From assembly GCA_031841125.1 (NCBI GenBank), contig CM063110.1, forward strand, positions 50,505,946-50,569,945: a DNA stretch of 64,000 bases, written 5' to 3'. Of the stretch, positions 22,901 through 34,624 are shown piece after piece. Each line of letters begins with the position of its first letter. Position 1 is the first letter of the stretch. The DNA is from Acanthococcus lagerstroemiae. Taxonomy: Eukaryota > Arthropoda > Insecta > Hemiptera > Eriococcidae. The notes beneath the pieces are model-generated. The model saw only the letters and a program-made list of their open reading frames with translations, did no database searches and was not told the DNA's origin. The position numbers and the translations under genes were made by a program.

Positions 22901-24200
22901 CTCATTGTTATTCATTTCATCATTGTTGTGGAATAATTATTACGAGCAGAGTAAATTATTGATTATTAAATATTAATATTAATTAAAATATTAATATTTT
23001 AATAATCTCCCATCCAGGGAAAAATTATTCCAACCAATTTAAGATTCATTGCGCAGTGGAAAATTCAATAGGCCACTCTCATCACTGCCCACAATTAAGG
23101 ACAAGGAAAATTCATTAACAGAATTTTATTAAGCAAAACATAACAATTTCTTCTAGATAGATCTTCAAAAACAAATTCTTCTTACGGCAACTTGTTCCTT
23201 CAGCGGCCTTCGGGATTCTTCATTTTCCTGATGGCAAAATAAAATTGCCATCAGTCATAGATGTCAGATAATTATACGTAAATAAATTGACTCTACTAAG
23301 AGCAATCAAGTCCATCGCGGACAGTAGACCACTAAGGTCAAACGAACAATCAGAGAAGCTACGAGCCTCAAGCACTGACTCTCCTGTGAGAAGCCAATTG
23401 TGTCCATCGGGGACAAGGCACCATTACAGGTAAAGCAGCCAGTTCAGGAATTATCGAAATTCTCTTAAGAGGGGCCCACGAAAAGGGCAAAGTTATTTTA
23501 CGAGGGGCCCACGAAAAGGGCGAAGTTATTTGTCAAATTTGGAGGATCGTTTTCCTCAATAACATAACCAAGAAGGGCAGAAGACTCATGTAACGCAATT
23601 GTAACATAAATACATCAGTTAATAAACGGATAAATGAATAACTATCTGACCTGAGAAATGGTTCTTCTTTCTCGACGTCACCACCACACACAATATAAAA
23701 ACGCGCAAATATTAACAGTTAACAATAAATTGAACTTACGAAACGCGAAAATGAAGTGTCGGGCAAATTTACATCTCCCGTGTATTTCAGATCTTGGACC
23801 CTTGAAAAAGGGGCGGGGACCACAGTAAATCTGACGTGGTCCAATGGGGGCTGCTGTAACCATGACGTGGTCCAATTGATTGGACCACGGCTCCACTCAT
23901 TGTCCCAGTGTGGCCTCACCCGAGGTGAGGAAATTAATTATGGATTAATTACCATTAATTATTTATAATTATAATAATTATTACCTGAATTTCGATTTAA
24001 TCGAATCAAAAATTCACAATTTTTGACAATTGTATTTCTCTTAAAATGATTCAGTCTGAGTATGATATGATTTTCCCGTAACACTTCAAAACTAGTCGAA
24101 ACTTCGACATCGACATACGTGCCGTAGAAGTTTAGGAAATAATTGTGTATCACGTATTTTCGAGTATAACATACGTGGATGTTGATTTTCCAAACTAGAA
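22900..24200. other. Possible decayed element with internal duplications
   Basis: AT palindromes (AATATTAATATTAATT) lie near 22970. A 30-bp direct repeat GAGGGGCCCACGAAAAGGGC + RAAGTTATTT occurs at about 23470 and 23501. ACGTGGTCCAAT blocks occur near 23838 and 23866, the second being half of the palindrome TGGTCCAATTGATTGGACCA. The mix of duplications suggests an LTR or TIR element remnant, but I could not find matching ends. Confidence 0.35.
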
Positions 24201-27200
24201 ACTCAGTTGTTCAATTAATACAACACCTTTCTAAAGCAAAAAAAAAAAAAAAAAACACGATTTTAATTTTCAGTCGATGTAAAAAATGGAATACATTTAC
24301 TGAATGAAAAAGACCTACTTATGATTCTTCGGAAGATGAAAATGTTTTCAATTTAAAATTGTGTTCATGAAATCATATTCTTAACTGAGCTATCTATAAT
24401 AGAAGCGGAGCGAAGAGCACGGAAAGACAACGAATAAATTATTTTTAAAAAGAAAGTTCTCGAAAAGAGAAAAGAAAAAAAATTTAAATTTTTCTATTAG
24501 CCGTGGTAGCTTTCTCAGTCGGTAACAGCCCACAAGTTTGATATGCCTTAAACAGTCGGATTTCTTCTTCTTTTTTTTTTATTCTCGCTGCGTGGAAAAA
24601 GAAAAAAGTGATAATCCAGCCCCTGCTCCTTAATTTTGGAAAATTAAGATATTGTAAACTGATGGAACTAAAGTTTCGGTGCTATCTGATTTTTAAATTA
24701 AATTTCTTTTTAAAAGTCGAAAAGTTTGCAAAGAATAAGAAGAAACTTTTTTGTTCCAAATCGCGATGGAATGTTACGTCGAGGCGTAGTACGTATTCCG
24801 TTTTTGATTAGTATAAAAAATGTATTTTTGCGAATATTTGAGATACGAAGAAACCATTAGTTTATACCTATTTTGAAAGCGAAATAACGTTATCGAGGAA
24901 GCACTCGACGACCTTGTAACAGAATATAGCAGTAGTAAACTTTCAGTCGTCAAACGCATAGTTCGTGAATTCTTTATGTCACGTCAGCATGTCAACTTGT
25001 ATAGGTAATATTCGATGCTGACGTGAGATGACATGAAACTGAAAGTGTGAAAGGAATGAAGCGCGGACGTGTTTGCTGAAATGACTGCTAGATGGTTTTA
25101 AAAAAAAACAAAAAAACTCTTAGTTGTAAAATGACGCTTAATCTTTATCAGAACTGTAGTTATATCTTTGTAGCCACCCAGACGGCCGTTTTTGTTTAAT
25201 GGTTCCCCCTCATGTTTGCTCCGAATACCATAGGATCCATCTTCGAATAATTATGAGTACTTGAGTGAACTTGCAAGCTCTCAAATCCAATGGGTGCCTT
25301 CGAAAATATATCAGTTTGAAGCGCAATTACTTAGAATAAAAATTACTGTTATGAACCAAGTACTAATATGGATCCTCCCCCTACTGGAATTACTGCTCGC
25401 GCTCCTGGTGAACTAATCCCGAAACATGTTACTAGAAACCGAAACAACATAGTTATATCCAGTTTTCGGTGTTCCGGTTCAGTTCTCTAGACGCTGTGTA
25501 AAGTTGTTGGTTTTTCACTATTTTGTCAACTCGCATTGATAGAATTTGTCAAGATTTGAAGTTAATTTAATTCGAAGATCGTTAAATGTGAAAAAGTAGA
25601 AAGAATGAATGTAAATCGCAAAAAAACACTACTTCCTAATGATATACATGATGTTTTAAGAATATTTAAGGTAATGTGAGGTAACTGCACCCTGAAAAAA
25701 CACGAAGTTACTTTTGCACGTTGATTGTGCTTAATAGAAATATCTCACGCGAATGATTCATGTCTCAAAATGAACCTTGTTTTCTGCACTACTGATTCAT
25801 GCAGGCATTCATTACAGATTACATGATCATACATCAGCACTAGCTACCAAAATTTGAGGGGAAATGCATTGGGGCGCACTTTCTCCTGAGAGTGGGTTAG
25901 CGCGTCAGTGGTCCATATCCTATTAAAAGCTACATGATCATTTCGAGGCAACTGAATCGTTCTGTACACCTTTACCTATAAATTTTCAGCACTGTGAGTT
26001 GATTTGTTCGGAAGTTATGAACTTTTTAAGTAGGCTTGTTAGGAATAAAAATGTACAAGTATTTTCAAATCAAATCAAAACGGCCTTTATTTGGACACAT
26101 AAATCGTATATATAATAGGTTAAGTTTCCCTCTGTTGGCAAAGGCCTCTCTCAGACGCTCCCATTCCCCCCCCCCCTGTTTTGCACAATCCTGTGATATT
26201 GTCTGTGCTGGAACATTCTATCAAACTCATCACTCCATCTAGTTCCTTGTTTCCCTTTTTTCCTCCCCCCCTTTCAAAAACCAGTCGAAGGTTCTTTTTG
26301 CCCACCTGTATATTACACGTGAGTAAAGATACGAGTAAAGACATGTTGTATCCCTCGATCTGTTCTCCGAAGGTAATTTTGCTCCATTGTGAAACTGTAA
26401 AGAAGGAGAATAATTATTACTGGTTCTAAATTTTGCGGAAAATAAGTAATGAGTAAGTGGGTTCTATATGCCGCACTTCCCAAAATAGTAAGGCCGCTCT
26501 TGCCTGTGTGATTTTCAGTGTGAAAGGGCGACTCATGTTCACAACTGAAGAAGTACCATCAGAAATAGAAAGGAATAGATTCATTTGTGCGAAAAATACA
26601 ATAAACGATATGTACTTACCAAACTATTTGAACCTGGAGAGAAAACTTTTCAATTTATGGTCCGGTGAAGAATGTGCATCAGTCTTCAATGTTGAGATGA
26701 AATAAATGTCCACAAAATTCTACATAGCACCTCTCCGGTATCATGAAACGACCTGGCTTCTGACTCATTTCGCACGTTAATTAAGCAGCTCCAACATGCC
26801 TACCAGAGCACAGCATGTGAAAAATCACACTGGCAGTGTTACAGCTGCAAAATGCCCTTGCTCCAAAAAATCACACTTACCCCACCTCACCTTACATTCT
26901 TAAAGGTCGAATTTTCTTGGTGATTTAAAAAAAGAAATTAAATAAGTAGTTCATATTTATACTTAAGTTCATATTTGTACATCAGTTCTTAATTTCACGA
27001 AAATTGTGGTAGTGGGGGACCTTAGAAAGTTGGGGAAAAAATGAATCCATAAAAAGACTACGTCCATATTCGACTGTCCCTTCTTCTCTTCCTGAAGTGC
27101 CACCAAAGAGGCTGAAGCCGATAAGAAAAAAACTTTAGCTTCGTGGGGAAAGAAGAGTGAAAGTTTTTTATAAGTTTTCAAGGTCCAGTGATTTGAGGAT

Positions 27201-27875
27201 TGGACTTCTTCAGGAGGGGGGGGGGGCTCCTCGAGGTTATTTCGTGATACTATTTTCAATGTATGGTTTCCTAAGATTGTTGAATTAAATCCTAAAAGTT
27301 ATTTACAACTTTGACGTTTCCTCGTTCGCTTCCCTTGAAATGAAACTGAGAGGATTGGAGCCAATACGCCAAACTACTTGGCACTGTTACAGGAGGATAA
27401 TAGACACTGCATACTTCTCTTGACAAACTCGAGTAAATTATACTGTTGAAGTCAGTAGCGACCCTCCTGTAGTGGGTTTCTGGGAGATGCTGACAACTTT
27501 TAAGGTTGGTGGGTAGCTGGATAGCTGGTTGGTCCAGCGAGTGAGTGGGTTGCAATGTTCGAAAAAAATTATAAAGAAGCATAAAAACCAAAAAATAAGA
27601 TTTGCGGTGATAGATATGGGACTGTGGGGCGGAAGTGACGTCTCTTTGGAAGATTTTCACCGGTAATTTTTGAAACAGATAGGTGCCACTGGTTGAATCC
27701 GTTGTCGCGGTGGGGGAGGCAAATATTCTGTATGTAAAATAGTAGCCGCTCGTGACATGCAAAAAAAAAAAAACCTTGGAGCCTTGAGTCTTCTTAAATG
27801 AGGACAAAATTATTCTCCAGTTCGAACTTAATGAACAAAATTTAAAAATGCTTGAATTTGAAAAATTACTTGTAC
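24201..27875. other. Interval without a secure gene
   Basis: Mostly AT-rich. TAGCTTTCTCAGTCGGTAACAGC near 24507 resembles a tRNA A-box but has no B-box partner. A minus-strand-like match between AAGGTAATGTGAGGTAACTG (25668) and the reverse of the segment near 26880-26900 hints at a 1.2-kb inverted-repeat element, not proven. C and G runs lie at 26166, 26268 and 27217. Confidence 0.35.
26514..26705 (+). CDS. Hypothetical terminal exon, unrecognised
   Basis: After a consensus acceptor TGTGATTTTCAG the frame reads about 62 codons (GRLMFTTEEVPSEIERNRF ... LFNLWSGEECASVFNVEMK), ending at a TAA that overlaps an AATAAA. Residue composition looks protein-like, but I recognise no family and saw no matching upstream exon. 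It could equally be TE-derived or chance. Confidence 0.18.
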   Translation, partial: FSVKGRLMFTTEEVPSEIERNRFICAKNTINDMYLPNYLNLERKLFNLWSGEECASVFNVEMK

Positions 27876-28153
27876 TGTGGTGAGTGCTCCCAAACATTTG
27901 AGATAAGTGAAAAACGATTGATACATTTCGAGTAACAGAATAGAAGATCGATAACGAGAGCGATAAGAAGTTTCGCTGATAGTGCCGGGGTATATAAAAG
28001 ACGCTGGCCGTCGCCGTACAGTCTAGTTTTGTGTGCGATAAATGGTGCTTTTTCAAAGCGATTTAGCCACTGTTTTGTGTTGTGCTGTATTAGTGTGGAA
28101 TTAATGTCGTTATTACGTGTTTTCGAGCGTTTTTCGGTGCGAATTCCGTTATA
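27876..28153 (+). repeat. 5' LTR
   Basis: It starts TGTGGTGAGTGCTCCC and ends CCGTTATA. It contains TATATAAAAG (27991-28000), a good TATA box, with the probable initiator region near 28015-28020. GCGATAAATGG stands where the 3' LTR has an AATAAA polyadenylation signal. Confidence 0.85.
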
Positions 28154-28154
28154 C

Positions 28155-28172
28155 TGGTGCCGAAGTGGGATT
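28155..28172 (+). promoter_or_regulatory. Primer-binding site, tRNA-Leu-like
   Basis: TGGTGCCGAAGTGGGATT begins one base after the 5' LTR. Its complement, AATCCCACTTCGGCACCA, has the form of a tRNA 3' end with CCA, most like a leucine tRNA, and would prime minus-strand DNA synthesis. Confidence 0.65.
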
Positions 28173-28274
28173 TGGCGATACGTGTTATGAAGACGATCTC
28201 ATTTGGACAATCGCTCTCTGTGGATTCGGCGTTTCCGTTGAAGAAGTGAGTGTCATTGGAACTTTCCATTCGGG

Positions 28275-29570
28275 ATGGTTTTAAAGACGTTATTCGAACT
28301 GATGCAGAAGGAGCGCTGGGAGGAATTGAGGAACCGTGACCAATCTCCATCGGGTTCAAAAGCGGAACTGGTGGTCTGGTGGCTGGAGGCCTATCTGCAA
28401 GGCGAAGGTAAGGTCCCGGAAACTGTCGTCTTCGATGTAAAACCATCAGAACCAGAAGACAAAGGGTCGACAACGGCTGCTGCTCTCCAGTACATTATGA
28501 GCATGTTGAGCGAGAAATCCAAGAAGATGGCAGAAATGAAAACTGATCAAGCCAACAAAATGGAAGAACAGTCAAAGAAGATGGATGACATGCGGACTGA
28601 TGACCAAGGACTGGATAATAAGATGGATGAGAAAATCGAGCCGTTGGACAGGAAGTTGGAAGATCAGAATGAAAGAGTGGCCAAAGTAGAAAAAGAGTTG
28701 GAGGAACTCCGGGCTTGCCGTACCACAATGTCAGTGGTGGTACTTCCAGGTAACTAGCAGCCTACCTATGTGTAGATAGATTCAGTCACTGGTGCATCAT
28801 TGGTGGTGGCTTCAGAGTGTTAATCATGCCAAATGGTTCCAGCTTTGAGTCGTAATGGCTTCATGAAAGTGAAACTGCCAACATTTGATAGTCAGCATTC
28901 ATGGGACACCTACCTGGTCCAGTTTGAGGCAGCAGTTGTTAATAATGGCTGGGATGAGGCGATGAAGGCCACAGTATTGGTTGTCAACCTGCAAGGAGCC
29001 GCAATGGACGTGCTGAAGACGGTTCTGACAGAAGACCAGAAGAATTTCCAGAAGCTGGTGGAAGCCTTGGAACACATGAAGCAACTGCGGAAACGGGAAC
29101 TGAAGGTCCGGTTATTGAGGTGAGGAGAATCGCTTCAGGCCTTTGAAGCGGAAATAGTTCGCCTCACAAACGCCACCTACCAAACGTCCTCGGAAGAATT
29201 CAAAGAGGAAATTGCGACGTTGGCCTATAATGATGGAATCGAGGACGAAGATATTCAGATGTTGGTGAGAGTTGGCAACTACCAAAACTCTTGGACTGCT
29301 TTGGCACAAGCCCTGAAGCTAGAAGCTGCATGGAGAAGCTCCAGAAAAAAAGCCACAGTCTGACAAGCCCTGGCCTATGAAACTGAAGAAGAACTGGCAG
29401 GCTTGAAGGAAGTTGTGGAAGCAGTGGTGATGGAGACGAAGAAGCGACTAAATATTGAACATCTGCGCCGGAACGGAAAAACGCGATGCTTCCAGTGCAG
29501 TGAACTGTGGCATCTTTGTGTTGACTGCCCCCGAAACCAGAAGAAGATTGAACCAAAACAGTTAAACTAA
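28275..29570 (+). pseudogene. Gypsy gag relic
   Basis: One frame runs the whole way but is broken by stops at about 28755, 28773, 28821, 29121 and 29361. The N-terminal 160 codons hold a SAP-like start (LMQKERWEELRNRDQSPSGS) and a K/E/D-rich coiled coil. Next comes a capsid-like block VKLPTFDSQHSWDTYLVQFE, then NNGWDEAMKATVLVVNLQG, typical of arthropod Gypsy Gag. A CCHC zinc knuckle CFQCSELWHLCVDC lies at about 29489-29530. Gag would build the particle and bind RNA; this copy cannot make it whole. Confidence 0.8.
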
Positions 29571-29584
29571 GAACCGGAGGTGTT

Positions 29585-29962
29585 GTGGGCCAAATGTCTC
29601 TGGTAGTTTCCCAACAGGCCCACACAACTGTTGCTGTTAAGAGAACGTTGCAGCACGATGTCTCAAGCAACTACGTGAAAGGGAAGCTTAGTCAGAGGAC
29701 AGTACTCTTCTGTGTCAATACTGGGGTATCGCACTCAATCCTCCAACGCGAGTTGGTCCCAACAGAGGAATTGGACCAGACAAAGCTGTATGTTTTGCGA
29801 ACTGTGACAGGAGAAACAGTGCTAGTGTATGGGACAGTTCGGCTCCAAGTTCAGCTGATGAGAGTCTTCCTTGAGCAAGAGTTTCTGGTAGCTGATGTTC
29901 AGGATGCTGCGATCATTGGTTGGGACATGCTGGTGCAGCATGGGCTGATCATCAATCTTTAG
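29585..29962 (+). pseudogene. Retropepsin with lost catalytic aspartate
   Basis: A 125-codon open frame shows the aspartic protease fold: FCVNTGVSHSIL in place of the D-T/S-G active site, a flap-like VTGETVLVYGTV, and AAIIGWDMLVQHG in place of the I-LG-D/x-L block. The active-site aspartate is asparagine, so proteolysis is not expected. It lies in the -1 frame relative to gag, as in many Gypsy elements with frameshift expression. Confidence 0.75.
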
Positions 29963-29995
29963 TGACAGATACTGAAGTATCAAGGTCGGGTTGCA

Positions 29996-30538
29996 ATGTT
30001 TGAGAAGGCTACCCACCCCAGGCCTAGTCAGCTACAGAAGACAAATGCCAGGAAGCTGCCAAAGAGACGGGTTGAGCGCCAAAGAGACTGGGACCAACAC
30101 ATACCGTTGTTTCTGTTGGCCTGCAGGTCTGTCGTCCATGAGAGTACACAGCACACTCCCGCAAAGGTCGTTTTTTGCCGGGAGTTACAATTACCATGTG
30201 ATCTGGAGTTTGGAACTCCACCTCAACAGCCCCAACTGGTGGATGAGTTTGTTAGCCAACCGAGGGAAAAGCTCGACTCTACTCATTGCATGGTCCATAA
30301 TCACTTGCGAATTGCCAGCGACTGGATGAAGACTCGCTATGACATCAAAGCCAACAAGGTCGGCTTTCAGGCTGAGGACCGTGTCTGGTGTTACACTCCG
30401 CAACAAAAGAGAGGAAAAACCCTGATGCTACAGAGTCATTGGGAAGGACCATACATTGTACTCGAGCGGATCAACGATGTTGTATACTGGATTCAGAAGC
30501 TTGGTGGTGGACGTGCCCAAGTTGTGCACCTTGACTGA
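29996..30538 (+). pseudogene. Integrase C-terminal domain only
   Basis: The frame reads RQRDWDQHIPLFLLACRS, VHESTQHTPAKVVF, and later GFQAEDRVWCYTPQQKRGK and LQSHWEGPYIVLERINDVVY. These are the end of the integrase core (helix after the catalytic Glu) and the GPY/F C-terminal domain. The HHCC finger and the DDE residues are missing. A stretch of basic, unmatched residues precedes it, marking the deletion joint. The frame is the same as the protease's. Confidence 0.8.
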
Positions 30539-30612
30539 CTGGTGGTCTGGCATGGCGACCACGAAGGAGACCTAGAGCCTAGCCGGGATGTCCAGGCTTA
30601 CAGAGGGGTCAG

Positions 30613-30888
30613 TGTGGCGAGCGCTCCCGAACATTCGAGATAAGTGAAGAACGATCGATCATTTTGAGTAACAGAATAGAAGATTGACAACAAGAGTGAT
30701 GACAAGTTTGCCGATAATGCCGGGTTATATAAAGGCCGCTGGCCGTTGCTGTATGGTCTAGATTTGTATGCAATAAATTGTGCGTTTTCAAAGAGATTTA
30801 GCTACTGTTTTGTGTTGTGCTGTATTAGTGTGGAATTAAAGTCGTTATTACGTGTTCTCTTGCGTTTTTCAGTGCGAATTCCGTTACA
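30613..30888 (+). repeat. 3' LTR
   Basis: TGTGGCGAGCGCTCCC to CCGTTACA, aligned along its length with the 5' LTR. It carries TTATATAAAGG as a TATA box and GCAATAAATTG as polyadenylation signal (about 30770-30776). Confidence 0.85.
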
Positions 30889-30997
30889 GTATTTTTATTC
30901 GAGTGAGGAATTAGCAAGAAAGAAAACCGAAAAAGTCGGTAGGATTCTTGTAACCTTGTACAGGGGAAATGTAAACAAGTTGTTCTTCTTTTTCATC

Positions 30998-31420
30998 CGT
31001 TGTGTCCAATGCTGGACGTTGGCCTCTTCTGGGCAGAGTTAGTCGGGGTAGTTTGCCTTTGCTTTCCCTACAATTTTGTTGTGTTAAACTTTATTTCTAT
31101 GTGCTAAAGAGTGTACCGTTGCAGTTCGCTTACCAGCGTAATTCACGACATTCAGTAAGCTATCTACGACGTACACACGGACAGTACCAATCTTTCTGAT
31201 CTAGTGGTAACATCCCTGGCGATTGTAATGCCTTTTGTTCGTGTGAACTGGCGGAGGTTACAGAACGCGCTATTTTTCTATTTCGACTGATACTGTAGTC
31301 GCTATGTTCGCTATGATGTTAGTAAGGGTATTCGAATATCACCAGTTTTTCCAGTGTTGGTGGAACTCGAAACCGAGACGCAAGGATCACCACTGGACCC
31401 CACACAGCAACTAAATAGAT
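30998..31420 (-). mobile_element. tRNA-derived SINE (family B), diverged copy
   Basis: Reverse complement of the 11896-12371 element: the head with B-box remnant lies at 31370-31385 (GGAACTCGAAACC on plus) and the body extends left to about 31000. The A box is poorly kept. It begins about 110 bp after the Gypsy 3' LTR. Confidence 0.7.
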
Positions 31421-33394
31421 TGTTAGTCAGATGATTTATTGATCTTATGTGTTAGAACTATTCGATGATGACGGCGAATCTCACTTTGTGACGTTCTCAC
31501 CAACAGATTGCGATTCATTGCTCGTAAAGCGCCTCCCCCCCCCCCCACAGAGCTGTTGCGAAGTCGAAGAAAATACTCGCAGTCTAATTGGTGATTTTAC
31601 TTTGATAGTAGTCAGTTGTGCTTCACTGTGAACTTAGGTATTTCTGTCAGTTCGCCATCTTCTCCGCCTACTATTCATTGGACTGTGTGATGAGTTTGAA
31701 TGTAGACAGATTCTTCGCACTTTTTCGCCCACGTTTCCCACTAGGGTATTTTTCTTTCAAACAATCGGCTAATGAAAAACGTCACAGTTTTCGAACGGTC
31801 TTTAGCCTTTAATTTTGCTGCTTGTACTTGTGTCTGGAGCGGGTTGACGCGACAAGCTGTGGAAACGTGGAAAGTCATTATCTCGATGACGGTTTTATAA
31901 TCTTGTCGACGTCTCGATAGCGAATACCAACTTAAGTTCACGGTAAAGGAATTTTTGTTTGATCTTCTAATTGCTGTGCGTGTCACGGTGAGAACGTTGG
32001 ATAACGTCTCATCGGCAGTATCCATTGTATGTTTTGAAATCGTATTTCGTGTGTATGCTAAAGGTATAAGTTAATCAATTTAATTACAAAACCTCTTCAC
32101 TTGTGTTGTATAGAATACGTTTCACCGTCGCTTTTTCTTGTTTAATGTATGCGGTAATCAAAATAATTATCAGCAAAAAAAAAAAAAAAAAAAAACGATA
32201 ACTACGTTACTTTCCCATTAATTACGAGACGTACCCTCATCAGGAAAAACTAATGATGAAATTAAGAGCCAAAACGAGAGTGAAATTTCAGTTTAGTGGG
32301 TACATATTATGGTACGCAGGAAAGCATAGTCGCACCTGCTGGTCCCTCGTCCACTTGGGACCGAGATCGCCTACGAAATGAAAGTATGATGAAAATTGGC
32401 GCGTTAAAGAAGTATTTACATGTCCAGCGGCGGGCGTTTATTAATAGCCAAGTGAGCCTTTTAACTCGAGTCATTAAAATGTCGTTTGTTTTACGACCTT
32501 CGAGCAAGAGCGGGCGAACGCGAACGGGCAATTGTGATTTAATAAAGTGCTGTAAAAGCTCTACCCAGCCCACCTATAAAGTGGATATTTTAAGCGGAAC
32601 GCCGGAACATTATACGGCTCGATTTTCCAATAAAACATGTTTAATCGAACATCTTTTCTTGCTTTTTTTTTTTTTTTTTTTTTTATTATTATTATTTTTT
32701 TATTTGTATGATAAACGCTAAATTTTTGCGCTTTTCACAAGCCTGTAAAACGAGAAAAAACACGTTGGCTGCCGATCAGTCTGGCGTATGTTACTGACAA
32801 TTGCCGAGAGCAGTAAAATGTTGGAAATTTTACTGCCGGGTCGTTTGTGCCTCTGGTCCCAGGTTTTGCCTGTCAACTGAGGTGGTCGAGGCAGAATAGA
32901 AGCGGAGGACGTGCATTAGCAGAGTATCTACCGATCCCTCATTTTGAAAAAAGGCACTCTAGCTAAGTACTACGTCTCATTTCATTTGGCAGTCACTATA
33001 TGGATGGGGTCGGGCAAAAAGGGCCGGTCTGCGTTTCAATCATTGGTTCCTAAAACATTAACCATCGTAACAGTAATTTGGACCGCTTTATTAGAGCTTA
33101 TACGCAATATATGACTTTCTCGCTTCAGTCAGCTGCCATTTAGTATCGGGAAAAGCGAAGTAGATAGCTTGATGATGAACTGAAAGACAAAGAAAAAAAG
33201 AGAAAAAAGATACAGATCGGCCTTTCAAGCCATAGCGAGGTTGTAATTATAGTGAAAGCAAAGAGGACCAGTAGCCTGGCCCGTTTTACCTACTTGTAAA
33301 ACTGCAGTTCAAATTCAAAAAAGGACCAAAGACCTGAACTTCTGAAACAGTAGGTATTACCATTGACTTTTTTCTTCATGCCCAGCCTGGCAAT
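31421..33394. other. Interval without a recognised gene
   Basis: Holds a C11 run (about 31541), an A21 run (32174-32194) and a T20-plus run (about 32664-32684). The 500 bp between the A and T runs is less AT-rich than its flanks. No domain is recognisable in any frame. Confidence 0.35.
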
Positions 33395-34624
33395 CTAATA
33401 ATGCGGTTTGGATGGTATTCTACACACCCACCCACTGGATTGCGCTGTTTTTATACTCCCGCCTATCTCTCCTTTTTTCCCTTTATCCCTAACTACAGCA
33501 CACGCTTCCATATTTGCGGTTCCACTATCGTCGTTGTGTCTGTCCTCGCGCTTACTGCCGCCACATCCTGGTATCACCTTTCGGTATTCTTCTCGAACAC
33601 GGCGACTGGCTTCAGCTGCAGAGTCGACCGTCCGATGGGGAGCCTTCCCTAGTTATGGGGAGTCCTCGTCGCTGAAGACCTGCTGCGTGGATTGGGTGAG
33701 CTGCGCGGATGCTGTCCGCTGTCTCACGCGTTCGACATCCCCTTTGGTCCGCATCACTGTGCCAGCGCATTGGATCATCGTTGACCAGTTCTGTGGGCTA
33801 GCCAGCATCACTTCAACCATCGTCTCCGGAGTAATGTGGCTGCTGACAGAGGCCTCAAGCGCTGCTCGTGCGTCGTTCCGCGCAATGCAGCAAAAGATGG
33901 TATGCTGCGCGTCATCGACCTCTGTTGGACAATGCGAGCGCTGGCTATGTACCTTGTTCCAACGGTTAAGGTAACCATTGAAGCACCCATTCTCGATGAG
34001 CATTTGTGTAAAATGGTACGTCAGCTCACCGTGCTGCCGCGAAAGCCATGCATCGAGATCGTGTACGAGCCTCAATGCCCAGCGGCCATGGGTGGTCTCT
34101 TGGAGGCGAGCCGCCCACTCTTGAACTGTTTGTCGCCGGACTTCTCCCTTAATCTTCTCTTTTACTCCTTTCTTTCAGCTGGTGGGAGCTTTTGGAAGCG
34201 CTGATAAAGAGTAGCGCACTCCCTAACCAACATATCAATAGGAGGCATTCGAGCTAGTACAAGAGCCGCCTCATACGAGACGGTTCTATGTGCGCAGATT
34301 ATGTGTAGTGCCGTAGTCCGATGGACCCTTCCTATGTCTTCTCTGTTCTCGCGACATGCTACGACTGGTACCCAATTGGGGGTCCCACTGAGAAGAACCG
34401 AATGGATTACTGTCGAATAAAATCTTCTTCGTCTCTGACTCGGCCCCAGGAGGTTCGGCATAAGCTGACGCAACGTTCTCATCGTCCACTCTGCTTTCTC
34501 TGATGTTGTACAGAGATGCGGTTTCCAACACAGCTCGTTGTCCACCATCATTCTCACCCAGTACCGCTAGGTCAAATGGCTGTGGCCTACCCCCTTTCCG
34601 CTCGTGAAAAATGACGGCTTCTGT

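Larger units (their letters stand above)
27876..30888 (+). mobile_element. Ty3/Gypsy LTR retrotransposon, internally deleted, 3.0 kb
   Basis: Two LTRs of about 277 bp bracket a primer-binding site, a gag relic, a protease relic and an integrase C-terminus, in that order. Reverse transcriptase, RNase H, and the integrase zinc finger and DDE core are absent: the protease frame ends at 29962 and integrase tail sequence starts at 29996. The LTRs differ at many positions, so the insertion is not recent. GTAC on the left and GTAT on the right may be a 4-bp target duplication with one change. A purine-rich GCTTACAGAGGGG tract just before the 3' LTR fits a polypurine tract. Confidence 0.85.

Noticed and set aside
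24500..24540. tRNA-like A-box (TCTCAGTCGGTAACAGC)
   Set aside because: No B-box at the right distance and no stem pairing; chance or very degraded.
25650..26905. 1.2-kb inverted-repeat element
   Set aside because: The two end segments match only loosely and without a target duplication, so it is mentioned but not called.
27292..28056. 254-codon minus-strand frame
   Set aside because: It runs antisense through the Gypsy 5' LTR and its flank, has no domain and a biased composition; a shadow frame.
28090..28473. 127-codon minus-strand frame
   Set aside because: Antisense to the LTR/gag junction of the Gypsy element.
33408..33974. 188-codon plus-strand frame
   Set aside because: Antisense to the C-terminal part of the R1-like LINE, which explains its openness.
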